From contig VZRS01015009.1 of the NCBI GenBank assembly GCA_013398055.1, positions 1 to 64,000 of the forward strand: a stretch of DNA of 64,000 nucleotides. The letters run 5' to 3'. The stretch comes from Ifrita kowaldi. Its lineage: Eukaryota; Chordata; Aves; Passeriformes; Cinclosomatidae. Both the position numbers and the translations under genes were made by a program. Every line of letters starts with the position of its first letter. Positions within the stretch are counted from its first letter, which is position 1. Positions 1-13,400 of the stretch are shown one piece after another. Below the pieces are notes generated by a model. It ran no database searches. It was not told the origin of the DNA and saw nothing but the letters and a program-made list of their open reading frames with translations.

Positions 1-3000
1 CTTAGAACTTGACCAATCCCATTTGGGGGTGGATGAGATAAAACCAATTACCTTATGCCATTTAATACACTTCTGCAAACTAACATCTAAAAGCCTTCTA
101 AGAGATCATTAAAGCGCTTCCATTTATCCCAGAGCCTGGACCTGGTGTTGTTTCTCTACTCGTCCATGGGGAGAACAGCGACAGGCACTGGCTCCATGTC
201 CAGCTGCAGGCCGGGGACGAGGGGTGTCCCTCAGGGCTCTGCCTTGCCCCCAGGGCTCTTGAATGGCTTCCCCAAGGACACAGATTTGGCCACAGACTGC
301 AGCTGTTTTAGTTTTAGAATTTCAGATCTCTGCTGCTTTCCCTGGCCCCATCTGGCTCCCGAGATGGACCAGGCAGAGGTGAGCATGGTTGGAAAAGCAG
401 CATCGTTTATTAATGTATCCATATTGAAGCCACCCTGTGTCACTCCCTCTGTTATGCTGCACAGGTTCTGGGCCATCCTCTCTCACACAACTTTTCTCTG
501 AAGCTAATCTGTTCCTGTCTTACCTGAGGATTCAGGTAAACTGGTTTAACTGCTTTAACTTTACTAGTAGGGATAGATCAGTTTTCTTTGTCTGAATAAT
601 TACTTTTGCATTCCTGAAAATTCTGCACCTGTCAGGACACCTTGATTAATTTTAATCAATCCTGAGCAGGTGCAGGGTCTCCCACTACCAGAGGCTGGGA
701 TGCAGCACCCTGCGCAGGATTTCTCTATATACAGAACTCTTTTGGATGTGCTGCTGGTAACAAGCAGGCCAACAGCTTTCCAGGTGTCCATCTCTCACCT
801 ATCCTGGCACTCTCCAGTGCACTCCTTGCCCCATTATCACTTCAGTTACCAATTTGCATCACCAAGCAGTGACAGTGTGTGATCTGCTAGTTTCTCCTGA
901 GCAATCTTTTAGGTGCTGCTGTCTCTGACCCAGTTACAAAGGTAAGAAGTTCCAGGTGTATGAACAGCTATGTCCCATCCCAAGCCTACTCCAAAAGTGT
1001 CTGAGCTTTTGTCAGTTTGGGCTTTTTATACTGTTAAATAAAAGGAAAAGACAGATAGCAGGTGCACACCAGCAAGAACAACTTCCTTTGTGCTTCCAAG
1101 TGGCCCCCCAGATGTTACCCTCTCCAAATTCCGAAATTAACAGATTTACCCAAAATACAACGTCCACAAAAAATATGGTTTATTGGACTAGATTAAATGA
1201 TGTAATGCTTAGACACTGTTATTTGTACTAACAATGCTCTTGCAGAGGAACATAAAATGACACTTTTTTTCCTGCCTCTAATGAGATCTCAATGCAGGTA
1301 ATTCATGACAAAGGGCACTGGATGCTTTCCAAGTCACACAGACTATAAGAGATCTTGCATATCCAATAATTGAAATAGAATTTCAACTTTTTGCTTTGCT
1401 GAATTAATTTTGTGCTTTTGCATTCTCTTGAAGCTATGAAGAATTATAAACTATTAGAGCTTGACAAAGTTGTTCAGATTTGTAACAAAAATGCAGAGAC
1501 AATCATTAAAAAACACCATCCTTTAAAAGTTAGGCCACATTACTTTTGACTCAGAGCATGGCTGGCAGCTGGGGAGCTGGAATAACACTGAAAAAAACCT
1601 ATAAAGTGACATCAAACAGGTCAGATGAGTTTTCCTTTCTCTTTTCTTACCAATACATCTCTCCTCACAGTACTATTGTGTCTGTGCAATGGATATAATA
1701 CGTTACATTTCTTTTTTTGTCTTCGATGTTTGTTGGAATTGTCACTATCCAAATAATTTGGGTAATGTATTCAAATGTAACCCAACAATGCTGAATAAAC
1801 TGCATTGACAATGGTCGGGTTTTGTTTGTAAAGTTGTCCTGAATGAAATTCCAGACAATACCCACCTCATAGGTATATTTACAAAACATTGCACCAGTTC
1901 CATGGCACAGATGGATTATGGATGCCTTGCAACAAGCAATCACATCACTAAAATTTCAGATAAAAACCTGACTGCCATTTTCTGCCCTCTCCATTTAACA
2001 CTGTGGGCAACAAAATATTTGGACAAGCAACAGGTTCAGTGGATCTACAATCAACAGAAACAGATCCAGACAGCCAATACACTTCCAGCCAATACATAAA
2101 TCATATGTATTAAAACCAACCCAAACCCCAATGTGTCTTGATCCTGGATTTTTCTGTGCATACCAGATCCACCGAGTGACTGTCTGCATCTCTATCCTTG
2201 GAGGCATGTGGCATCTGCAACCTGAGGCAGTAACAACCATGCACATACAAATGGTTTTATGCATATTCCACAGGAGACTTTTCACCCACAGGACAAAGTA
2301 ACAGTACAACATATTGAACAGGCTGTCACACCCTACTTACCATCATCTTGTCAACAAAATCCATTATGCTAATATACAATGAGCTTTTTAAAACATAGAT
2401 GAACAATACTTGGATAAACAAGTATAATTAATTTATCAATGTATTCTCCAGAGTTCTTTATTGATCACAGAAACCGATACAGCCTAAACCAATACCAAAA
2501 CCAAATTAAATTCAGTCTTTCACTGTAAGTGAGAAAAGACAAGAGCAAAATTAATTTCTGGCAGTACCACAAACCATGGACTGTCACAAACTGAATGTGA
2601 GAGCTGGGACGGATTAGAATTGAGTAGCTGAGACCAACCAGCAATCTGGAAGGACCCCAGTATTTTGAAGCAATTGTAGATGAGCTACAAAAGAACAGTT
2701 TCAATACAGTTGCTTATGAGGAGTAATCTGGCAGAGGACAGTCAACATCAAGGACTGCTAAAAACCAGCATTGAAGTATGCAAACGTCATAAAATGTAAC
2801 TCTGTTGGCTGAAGTAGCTAAATAAACATTTATCAGTTTATTTAACTGATAATCCAGTTATCCTAAGACAAGGTAATGAAGCAGGTTCACCCTCTCTCCT
2901 ACAGGATCACAGAAATAACTGGTGTGAAGCTTCATGAACAGCTTTGCTCTGGCGCCAGGCTGTGCTTCCAAGCTGAGCTCTAATGTAGAGATCTGCTGCA

Positions 3001-4308
3001 AAGTCCTTGCCTCATTCATGTAAGGAAAATTCCCAAAGAAAGATTTCAAATCTTCCAATTGTATCAAAAAAGGTTTTATTTTAATTTGCTCTCCCCCTCC
3101 TCACTGTTCCCCTTTAGAGTACATAAATGATCTCTTGCAGCAATGCACCTCAATTTTTACCAAATAAGCAAATTAAAAACAAAACATGCAGAGTAGTAAT
3201 AAAATATCCAAATAAAAACTGTACTCCAAGAAATGCCAAGTGGACATCTGATTCTACATCAAAACCAAAGTCAAGCTGCCTGGGCTGTAAAGTTTCACCC
3301 TGTACTGAGAGGCACCAAAGCTTTCAGCTTTTTTTGGGTGTGTCCTACCCAAAGATGCACTGCACCCATCTAGCTCACTTCAGTTCAGTCAGAGGTTCAT
3401 GCACTGAATGAGAGCTGAGTTCTGGCACAATGTGGTGACACCAGCTGCTAAATCAGACAACCAGGAGTCTTGTCAGACCTCCAGGAAAGGCAGCAGTGGA
3501 GGCTGGGGCAAGACCTGGAAATATCAAAGATTTCTCCTGCGCAAGAGCATGAATTTCCGTTCAGTGAAGAGAAGGAGCCAGCTCACAATGTGACAGGCTC
3601 AAGCCAGTTTTGGCACTTGTGTTACTGAAAATAATGTGGTGACCTGTCCCCAACTCAGCAGGCAACCAGCTCTGAAGGTTTATTTGCACCAGTGACCACT
3701 TGAGCAACAGCTAAGGGTTTCTTAACCCAAGGAAAGCTCGCTTGCTAGCTGCAAAGCTACCCAAGTCCAGCTGCTATTAAACAGAGACATGAGGTAATCG
3801 TTATTTCCAGAAGAATTAACAGGATGCCAGGGGGGACACGTGAAAAATGACAGAGTAGAATTTTAAAATACATGAACAAGAAGGCTTAAAATCTGCATTA
3901 CCTTTTTCCAATTTAAACTCTGTCCAATGAAAGACCGTTTAACAGCATGAAGCGCAAGTTGTCTTATACTGGCTCAAAAAAAAAAAAAAAAATCACTGGA
4001 ACAATCAAACCCTGAACATTCCTTAATTAAATGAACAAGTCTCTTGGGAATGACATGGGCAGAGACCATACTTTTTGTAGACCAAACCTGAGCAAAGATT
4101 GGATTTTGTTTCTTTTCTGTAAATAGACAAAACAAGTATTTCAAGGTAGAGCTGAAGTGGTTTCAAAATAGCAATGACCCAGGTCATAATCAGAATTTTG
4201 TATATACAATTTGTATTAACTTAAAAAAATAAAGAAGTTCAAAATACCTCCAGAGAACATTCTAGGTTAGCAAAATGTCCTGTACAAAAGTAGGCCACAT
4301 TTGTTGGT
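1..4308 (-). other. RRP1B 3' UTR and downstream flank
   Basis: No coding region is supportable here; the open frames are short, low complexity and resemble no family. The part next to 4309 must be RRP1B 3' UTR, but its end is uncertain. Candidate minus-strand AATAAA signals lie at 3075-3080, 2457-2462 and 1179-1184. A 17-A run sits at 3976-3992. No neighbouring gene such as PDXK is visible. Confidence 0.5.
3075..3080 (-). terminator. candidate RRP1B poly(A) signal
   Basis: AATAAA on the minus strand, followed by a T-rich stretch (CCTTTTTTGATAC) that could act as the downstream element. Use would give a 3' UTR of about 1.2 kb. More distal AATAAA copies exist at 2457-2462 and 1179-1184, so usage is undetermined. 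Confidence 0.35.
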
Positions 4309-4499
4309 TTAAAAGAAGTCCACAGCAGTTGGTCTCTTCTTAGCTGACATAGCAAATGGTCTCTTCATTTGGGGCTCTTTTGCTGGGGTCACTGTGGGTG
4401 ACTTCAGCACCCCATGACGAGGTTTCTGTTCAGGATTGAAAGCCACACGGGAGGGTCCTTCTGGGCTCACTAATATGCTTTTGTCAGTCTTTTTAAATT
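4309..4499 (-). CDS. RRP1B: RRP1B coding exon 16 and stop
   Basis: Residues 690-752 and the stop codon. It begins EFKKTDKSILVSPEGPSRVAF and ends in VDFF, the RRP1B-type C-terminus that separates it from RRP1. The acceptor is TTCAACAG. Confidence 0.96.
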
Positions 4500-7400
4500 C
4501 TGTTGAAAAACAAGCCAACAAGTTAAAAGAAATGCAACCCATGGAATAACTGGGCCTATCAATCAACTGTGGAATTTCCTGGCCCTGGAAGCCCGAGTTA
4601 GATCCTCAAGCCCAGCAAGCATCAGAAGCCTAAGACTTGGCAGAGAAACAGATGGTGGTGAAGCACATCTCTCACAGAGTCCCTTGGGGACCAGGGTCTG
4701 GAGCAACCCACTGTGAACCCTCCCCGTGGTTCCACAGACCACCAGAGACTCTGGGCCTTTTCCTCAGACACAAGTGCTCCAGCTATCCTGAAGAACACCA
4801 CACTGGAGTTTAAATGATCACAGTGGGTAAGAAGTGTCTCTGCTCTGACTGCTGAACAGCTCTAAAGACTCCTGGCCATCCCTTCAGCCAGTAGAGAGGC
4901 ATTTATTTTTCATTTTGTTCACCTGTGTTAATATACTAACATGAAGACATTTACCTAAATACACTGTTCTCAATTTGAACTTGACCTATTGCACACCTCA
5001 GAGAGTTAAAAAATACCTAAATGAATACATGGAATATAATTCTGTGCTATGGAGCAAGACATTTATTTAACAGGGAAAAACACTGTCTGCTTACAGAAGG
5101 GAAGTGACATTTATCTACTCATAATCATTAATAAACCACAGGCAGCCAAGATAAAAAGCAAACTTTGCTACTACAAAGTCTGATTTTATCAGCATGTCAG
5201 CACCTTTGCCTTGGGAAACAGAAGTGAGCAATGATGACTGTGATGGGCACGTGTTTCCCTCAGAGGAGCCCTGCAAACAGGCAGCTCAGGAAGGCAAGTC
5301 CCTCATTCTGCTGCAGTGTTCCATCCATGAGGCTCCTTCTGCAGGTCACTAATGCAGCACCCTGGAATTGCTCAAGTCTAGCTGCAGGGCTGCATGTCCT
5401 AAACTTTACCATCTCCTCTGGAAAGGAACTTGAGGAGGGTTTGTAAACGAAATACAAAATATTGAGACAAAAAGGATCAGAATCATCCTGTTCTAGAGGT
5501 GTTCTACAAGTGTGTGAGTATGTACAGCTACCAGAGAGACTGTGGACACACACACACATGTATCAGACTCACCTGCAGTCATGTTTTTATTCAAGCCAAA
5601 CGTGACTTTTTTGGAGCTGGGCGACTGCAGCTTGTTCAGCTATAAAGCAAAATAAAGACATGAAATAAAGTAAGATTTCTGAGGCAATGCTATGAGTTCT
5701 TTCATCTGCACCCCACTGATGTAAAGCAACCTACTTTCTTCACTTGGTTTAGAACTGCCCCAATCCTCTGGCACTGACCCTTGCTAAGACAGCACTGTTT
5801 TTCTAGCCAAAAGCAAACATATTCTATTTGTGCAGAAATCACATACTCTCCTTAATGTAATTACGTAACTCAACAACAAACAAGAAGATATTTGTGTGTT
5901 AAACAGACTGGCCTCACTGCACTCAGGCCTCAAACTGCTAAGAGGACTTGAAAAGCTTTGTATGTTAAAGAGAAGAAGGCAGTCTTTAGAAGCCCTGTAC
6001 TGTTGCCACTCTCCCCAAATGAGAAGAAATGGAGACTTAAAGTCCCTTTGCAAGACTGAAAGCCAGTTTATGCTTCTGCTTTCTTGTGAAATGAGCAGAT
6101 TCAGAATGGTGTGCTCAACAAGAAGGTTGGAAGCAGATGGGAAGGAAGAAGAGATTTCAGAGACATCTACAACCCATTTTCTGAAACTCTGGAGCCGTGT
6201 GTGACCCTGTCTACAGGGAAATACCTCAGCATTTCCAGTCTTATCTGCTCATTTTAGGAGACTAACATGGAGTGGAAAAGACAACACGAGTGAGGTCACA
6301 CTCTTTGCTGGGGAGCTTGCTTGGGAAGACATTTGTCCCCAGACTCAGCTGCCCTTTGTGAGATCACCTCACCTGCATGGATGTCCTGGTGGAAGAGATG
6401 GCGCTTCTGGCTTTCCTGAAGAACACTGCCTTTGGTACAGTTGATTTTTCAAATTTTACAAAATCACTTCCTGGTTTTGCTTTCTTTTTCTTTAATGGTG
6501 ACAGAGCAACACTGCTTTCCTGAGAAGGAGGGAAAGGGAAAAATGCTTCAGTACAAAGTACAGTAGTTAACTAATACCTGGTGCAGGCATCAGTGCTGAC
6601 CACACACTCACATCAGCTAATCATCATGCTTAGCTCTCAGCAGGTAATTTTGGAATTTGCATGACTGAAAGCAGAAGTTTAAGGCAAGCTCTGCACAGAA
6701 ATAGGGAAGTCATTGCAAAGCACAAAAGGAAGAATTTGCAATAGATTTGCCAAGCCCATCAGAGTGCAAACAAACACATTTTCTTCATGTGCATGAGGAT
6801 ACTTTGCAATTGATAGAGCTCTCCTGTGCACAAGTGATCTTTTCTTTTCCTTCATCACAAGCAAAAACTCTTCCATGGTACTTCTGGATGAGTAAGATAA
6901 ATAACTAATGAACAAACACAGCTTTGGGCAAAGATGGAGAGTTTGGAGAAAAAAATGGAGTATGAAATCTGACTATACCTTCAGAAATCCAGCTATTGTG
7001 TAGTGCTCCTGGTTTGCTGCCTGAAATTCATACTTTTATGGCATTTGAAGCAATTCTTGTCTCCAGCACAAGGGAATTCTTAGGACCTGCACTGACAGAG
7101 CTTTCTAACCTGCTGTCTGTGGACTAGGCAGATACCTGTGGATTGTGGTGAAGGGAAGTTCAGTTATGCTTCTCATCAACCTACAGACATGGAATTCCAA
7201 AGGCATTCACTGAAAGCTGTGGAAAATGTCCAGAGGATATGGCCTCTTTTGATTTGAAAATCACTTATGCTTTAAATAAAGGGAAAAACCACAAGACTTT
7301 TAGCTTTCTGAATTGTGGAGACAACTCTGAAATAATGCGGATCTTGTTGGCTTTTTTCCCCTTCTCCTCCTCCTCTTTCCTCTGAATATTTGAAGCTAAT

Positions 7401-10400
7401 TCTCTGGAGGTGTGTGTTGTCCTTGAAATCAAGAAACAAAACATGCCCCTTATTTCTGGGCACAGGGCCAGAATTACATAACTAAAATCAGGAAATAAAA
7501 CAACACGTTATTTCTCAAGCAATGAAAACAAAATTAGCAAAGCTTAACTTCCTCTGCGTTTGTGCATTTTAGCTTTACCCTGCCCTCTTCTTTCTTTCAT
7601 CAGTATTCTCCCTCTCCTCCTGACTCAACTTCCATGTATCTTTCCTTGTCTCTATCCCTCTCCTCCCTTTCAACACACACACAACTATGTGAACTGGGCA
7701 AGAAAAAGCAAATGCCATAATTTCTTTGGAATTCTACATGTGAAGAGTGACCCACTGGCCCATGCCCTGACAGCCAACAGGCCAGTGCTGGGGCTGTGCT
7801 GCTGCCTTTCCCTCAGTGCCTTACACTGATTTGTGCCAACAACTCATTTCCATGAAGTCTGCAGGAACTTCTTATCTTGAATCTATCACAGGTCTCAGAA
7901 CCTGCTGGTCAGTTACAGCAAAGTCTTACAGAAAGAGATGGGGGTGTCATAATCATATTTTCTTAAAAACTAAACTTTTATAGACAAAGAGAAACCAGGT
8001 GTGAGACATGGAATATTGAGGCAACAGGAGACAAAGCCAATGGTTCATACTTGGAAAGCCCTGCAATGACAGAAAAGCAGTTTGAATAGTCCCTCTCAGG
8101 AGTTTATCATCAAAAAATAGAAAACTCAGTTATTTTATTGCTATTTAAGCAAAGTTTCAATATGAATTTTTTCTCCTGTGAAGGACTTAATAGTTGTATC
8201 TTCATATACAATGGTGCACTACTTAACTAATTCTACAGTTTTAAACTTAAGTCAAACAGAGGGGAGCTTGTAGGCTCATAACATGCACTTTTAACTCTTT
8301 TATGTGCTCATAATCTCATTTGTGCTTTATGATTTTTTTTTCCACCAAAGTGAGATTGTCAGCAAGACTTCCAAGAATGTAACTAAACCCCTGAATGTGT
8401 TAGGGTGAATATGAACATGGGAAATGAGCAGTTAAAAATCATATCAGTGGCTGGAGAGGGAAGAACCTCTGCACTCTCTCTCTTAGCCACACTATCAAAA
8501 TTATACAGTGCAAAATGCTTTTTGACTCTCAAATCACTGAGAAAAATCAACCCTGTTCTACTTATTGCCAAAAAGAAAACGGGGGTGGGAGGTGGTAGGG
8601 AATAAACAGGTTGTTCCCAAACTGCAAGACATACATTTTTGAAGAAGATGACTACAATCAGACCTTCCTAGAGAAAAAACACAGTACTGTCTTTATAAAA
8701 AAGTGGATAATTCATAAATGTGATTACATAGCCACTGATGACATTAAAGGTCCAATGTCCACTCTCTTTCCCCAAATATTTTCCCCAGACAGTCCTATCA
8801 GTTTGTTTAAGATGGAGCAGTGAGTGAGCAAAAGAAGCCACTCCTGGAATTCTGTAGGCAATTTCACAAGGAGCTTATCCTAATCTGTATGCTGCTGCTG
8901 CAGAGGGGATGTTCCATCTTCCCATTTTTCACTGTTTGGCCAAAATATGATGCCCTTTGTGAGCATGCTGTAAAGCTCAACCAGACACCCAATGCAAAAG
9001 AATAATTAACCCAGGGACCAAAAGAAAAAAAAAAAAGACAAAAAAAGACAACCCCATCTTGCCCCTAACATCCCATTTTTCAGCTAGATGGGTTCTTCCA
9101 GCTGAGAGGCTGGCACAGGATTTGGTGTCATTGTACAGCAGGGTGTGACACTGTAGCAGTGTGTGGATTTCTGGGGAGTCAAGTTCTTTTTGGTGACAAT
9201 GCATGATGACATCAGCATGCAGCCCCGTGCTCAGAAAGCTAAAGCCAAATTTGAAAATGAGCCTGGCAGTTCCTGAAGCAGGCAGAGAAAAGAATGGGAT
9301 GTACATACCACCTTCCTGCTTTTCTTGCATGCAGTCTCCAGAACGCCATTGGCTTCGACTGAGTTTAGCACCTCTTTCACTTTTCTCTTCTTTTTCAGGG
9401 TGGCTGCATTCTGACTGGAGATTTTCATCCCTTCCAAACCAACTAACTTTGTCTTTGTCTTCACTGTGACCTTTCTGGAGGGCACGGATTCAGCCCCTGC
9501 CTTTCTTGGCAGGGTCCCCAGCACGCCTTCCTTGTTGGGTTTCAGGTCAGTTTGCTGCACAGGGGGTTCCCCATTCACCAGGACAGCCCCTGCTTTCTGC
9601 TTCTTCTTCACAGCCTTAGGAGGCAACAGCGTGACAGATGGGCTGACATCCTTTGCTGCACTGGCTGGTCCATTCTGACACACTGGTTTTGCAGGAACAT
9701 TCTGCACTTTTGGATTTGTGTTCTTCAACTGACTCTTTTTACTCTGTTCTGCGTCAGTCAGACTGTTCTGCGGAGAGATATTCTGATTTTCTCTGGTGTC
9801 AGTTGCTACATTTGTGGTCTCACTGGTCTCATTTACTAGCAATTTCTTTTTCTTCCTCTCCTTGTTATTTTCTGGCACCTTTTTCTGGCTAGAGGCATTA
9901 GATCCAGATGTTTCAGCTTTTCCCTCCTCACAATTTCCATCAGCTGTTCCAGAATCAGCACTTGGGCTGTCCCTCTTCTTCCTTTTTTTCCTCTTCCTCT
10001 GGGAAACTGATGACACCTTCATACTTGAAAGCTCTTCTTTATCCTCTAAATCCATCACAAAAAGAATGCCATAACACAGATGTGAAACACAAAGGTACTT
10101 AAAACAACTGAATTCTATTTTTCCTTCTTTTCTTTTAAAATAGGTGTACCATTTTCCTGTTATCAGCCTGCACAACAGTTTCACTGTTATAACTGCTCAG
10201 GACACTGCAGTCTGCTGACGTCTGGCCCAATTAATACTTTGCTAATTTTGCCTTGTCATAGCTAAGATCTAAACCATTCCCTGTGGCAACCTTATTTTTC
10301 ATAGCAACATCCCTAGAAAGAGTTATTACTCACCTGTTAAGCCCATCAGAAGGGCAACTCAGGGGTTCAGTATTCCAACATTCCCAAATTCTTATATTCT

Positions 10401-13400
10401 AGCACTCATCCTGTTTTAAGACTGACATGTTTCTGCTTTCCTACAGTAAATTCACCTGCTTAAAGCAGCAATGCAAACAGCTGCTTCCAGTTCTGCTTTT
10501 GACTGAAATTTTTGAGGTGATGCTTGCCTCAGAATTGGTAAGAGAACTCCCCCCACTTCCAAAGAGAACTTAATTTCACATTTAACCCTCATCACAACAG
10601 GCTAGTAGCGTTGGCCTTCCTCAGAACAGCTGGTATCTGACACTTAGCCAAACTGCACAAGCCACTGCAAATTGTCTCTTTTCCAAAGGTTGATCTTGCC
10701 TTACCTTTTACTTTTTCCAGCTCATTTTGCTGCCAAGGCTTGACAGCTTTTTTCTTTCGCTTTCGCCTGCCGAATTCATCATCGTCTTCATCTGTAGAAA
10801 CATCTTCGGGAATATCTTGGGGGAAGATTCCTGTTGAGGAAGGATAAGGTATCAGAAAATTCAGAGTCCTACTTCTATGAACAGTTATATGAACTGCTCA
10901 TATCCAGTGTAACTCCCACAGAAAGAAAAAACAACTCCTTTTTCTCCACCCAACCTTAAAGAAAAACATATAACTGATTCCTATTTGTTTAAGCAAAAAT
11001 AATCATCTTCCATTTCAGGACAAAGTACAGGGTTGCTCAAATTGTGAAAGGAATTTGGCCATCTCACCATAACCACGTTATGTGTCTTAATGAGCTTTTA
11101 AAACCCCACAAAACTCCCAATATAATATTCTTGAAATACACATTAAAAAAGAGAAAAAAAAATCCAGTACATATCGTATGGGAGCATTATGTATCATTTA
11201 GTGGAAAATAACTGCTTTCTCTGTCTGCTGCTCAGTCCTTACCTTCTGCTAAGTCTTGGAACCTGGAGGGGAGAGGAAGGGAAAAAAGAAAAACCAAAAC
11301 ATTATTACTCATTTAGTACCAGCAATAACACTAACAGAACAGCACCACTGTACTTACTATGCTTTTGTCAAAATAGGAACAACATATTTTGCATAGGAAG
11401 TTACAAAGAGCTCACTCCAGAAGAGATCTGCCTCAGAAACCCCCAAACTCAAACCAAATCACTGAAAGTATTGAGGAAACAGCAGTTTAACGCTTTTCCT
11501 GCATCTGTTCCTTGCATCACACACAACCTGATGTCACATCCTGCAGAACAAACCCACCCTGTGCAGATAAAGCCAAGCAGATAAACCCCAGCTGGCTGCA
11601 GTTTTCTGGTACCAGTGAGGAACAGCATGACACCGTCACCAGGACAAGAGAGACTGGACAGAAAGCAAATGGAAGTTGTTTAGGGCAAGGTGAACTTCAA
11701 GAGAACTCACTTTTTGACCAGCTTGTACAGACGTTTTCTGTTCAGGGAAGGCGTATTTTTCCTGCTTGCAAATTCGAAGATTTTGTCAGCAACAGCCTTG
11801 TAATCAAACTGTTGGGGAGAAGTACAACACAGCTTTTCTTAGTTTATCCACGCAAGGCAACTCAGTGCAACTCGTGTTACCAGTACATTGAGTGTTAAGT
11901 TCAATAGGTAAATTGTAAAGATACACATCTTGAAACAGGCTCTTCCTTTAAACCCCAAATGTTTTCCTCTGTTGAAATTTACGCCCCCTTCACACACTGA
12001 CTTGTACAGATGGCTGCTTCATTAACAGAACAGCTGAACTCGGTATCACTTTCTCAAATGTTCCTAACCTTAGTTCTTACTCAAGAGAGAAGCCAACCCA
12101 CTTCAAAACTTCCATAAATATTTAGCTAAATATCAGATTTAAAGTGTGTCATGTCCTAATTCTTGCTTAAAAGCCACAGATGCCTGAAGTGTATCCACCT
12201 GCATGTGTGTTTGATGGGAGGATCTGTCAAAGTCACTACGCTGCACTGGCCCCGGGTCTAGAAAACTCAAATTGTAACATATTACGCTCTCTTCTATGTA
12301 TCCATCATTCATTTTCAATGAAACTCAGGCTGATTGCTTCCCCACCCACACTGACTTGGCTTTTAGCACACACATTTTTTAATTCTTGAAACAGGAAGGG
12401 AGGAGCAGAAAACAGAAGGTACAGGAGAGAGAAAAGAGGAATTTAGAATTTAGACATGGATTTATTTTATTACCACTCACAGAATACACATTACATAAAT
12501 ACCACTTGACATTACATCACAAGGAGATTAAAATTTTGTAACATGTTTATCCTTTAACACCCTTTACTTCTGCACCTCTTGAAAGGAATGGGGAAAAAGA
12601 AGTATCAATAACAGAGTAAATAAGCCACAAACCTGAAGAACAGTCCCAATCCCATCATCAGCATTTTCATTGATATCCTCTGTTTTTTCAGAGCTCTGCG
12701 CTGATTTTCTTGACAGACATCTGTCTGCTATTGTAGAAAAAAGACTGAATATTAATGCTTTGTTTGAGATAGTGACTCCAAAAGAACAAGCTTTATTAAG
12801 AACATCTGAAGGGAAGACTGGAAAACATAATTATCCTTACAACACCCTGAACATGTGTTTGATTGGTTCAGAGCAGTATTTTCAGGAAACAAATTTTTCC
12901 ATCTTAGCAATTCTCACCAGGGCAATTTAGAGCTTCCTCCTCACCTTTGGTTTTAAGCATCTCTTCATTTTCCTGTCTGACTTCTTCAGAAGCATCCTCT
13001 TCATCACTGTGGGTACCCAGCTCTTTCATCAGGTCTTCGATGGCAAAGGGGGACTGATCCATGATCATCTCAAAGATGCCGCTGGCCACAGCATGGAGCA
13101 CGCAGCGACTGTGCCACAGGAGAGCAGGGTGAGCCCAAAGACACACCATGAACACCCTCCCCTCTCACGTTAAAAAAGTGGGAATTTGAGGGAAAATGGA
13201 TAAGAAAGAAAGTGGAAGAACACCGGGCTCTTCAGATGATGAAAGTGAACCTGTTAGTCCCTAAACAGAAGTTCTTCAATCCAAGCAGTGTCCTGCCAAT
13301 GTGCCCCTCTTAAATTTCACTGTTTATATGCTGACCTATATTACACTGCAAAGAAGCCAACCAGCTCAGCTGCTCTATGCATTAAAAAATTAAAGTAACT

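Noticed and set aside
10046..10184. N-terminal extension of the RRP1B exon 13 frame
   Set aside because: The frame stays open upstream, but the clear acceptor at 10045 gives the right phase and protein continuity, so the upstream part is intron.
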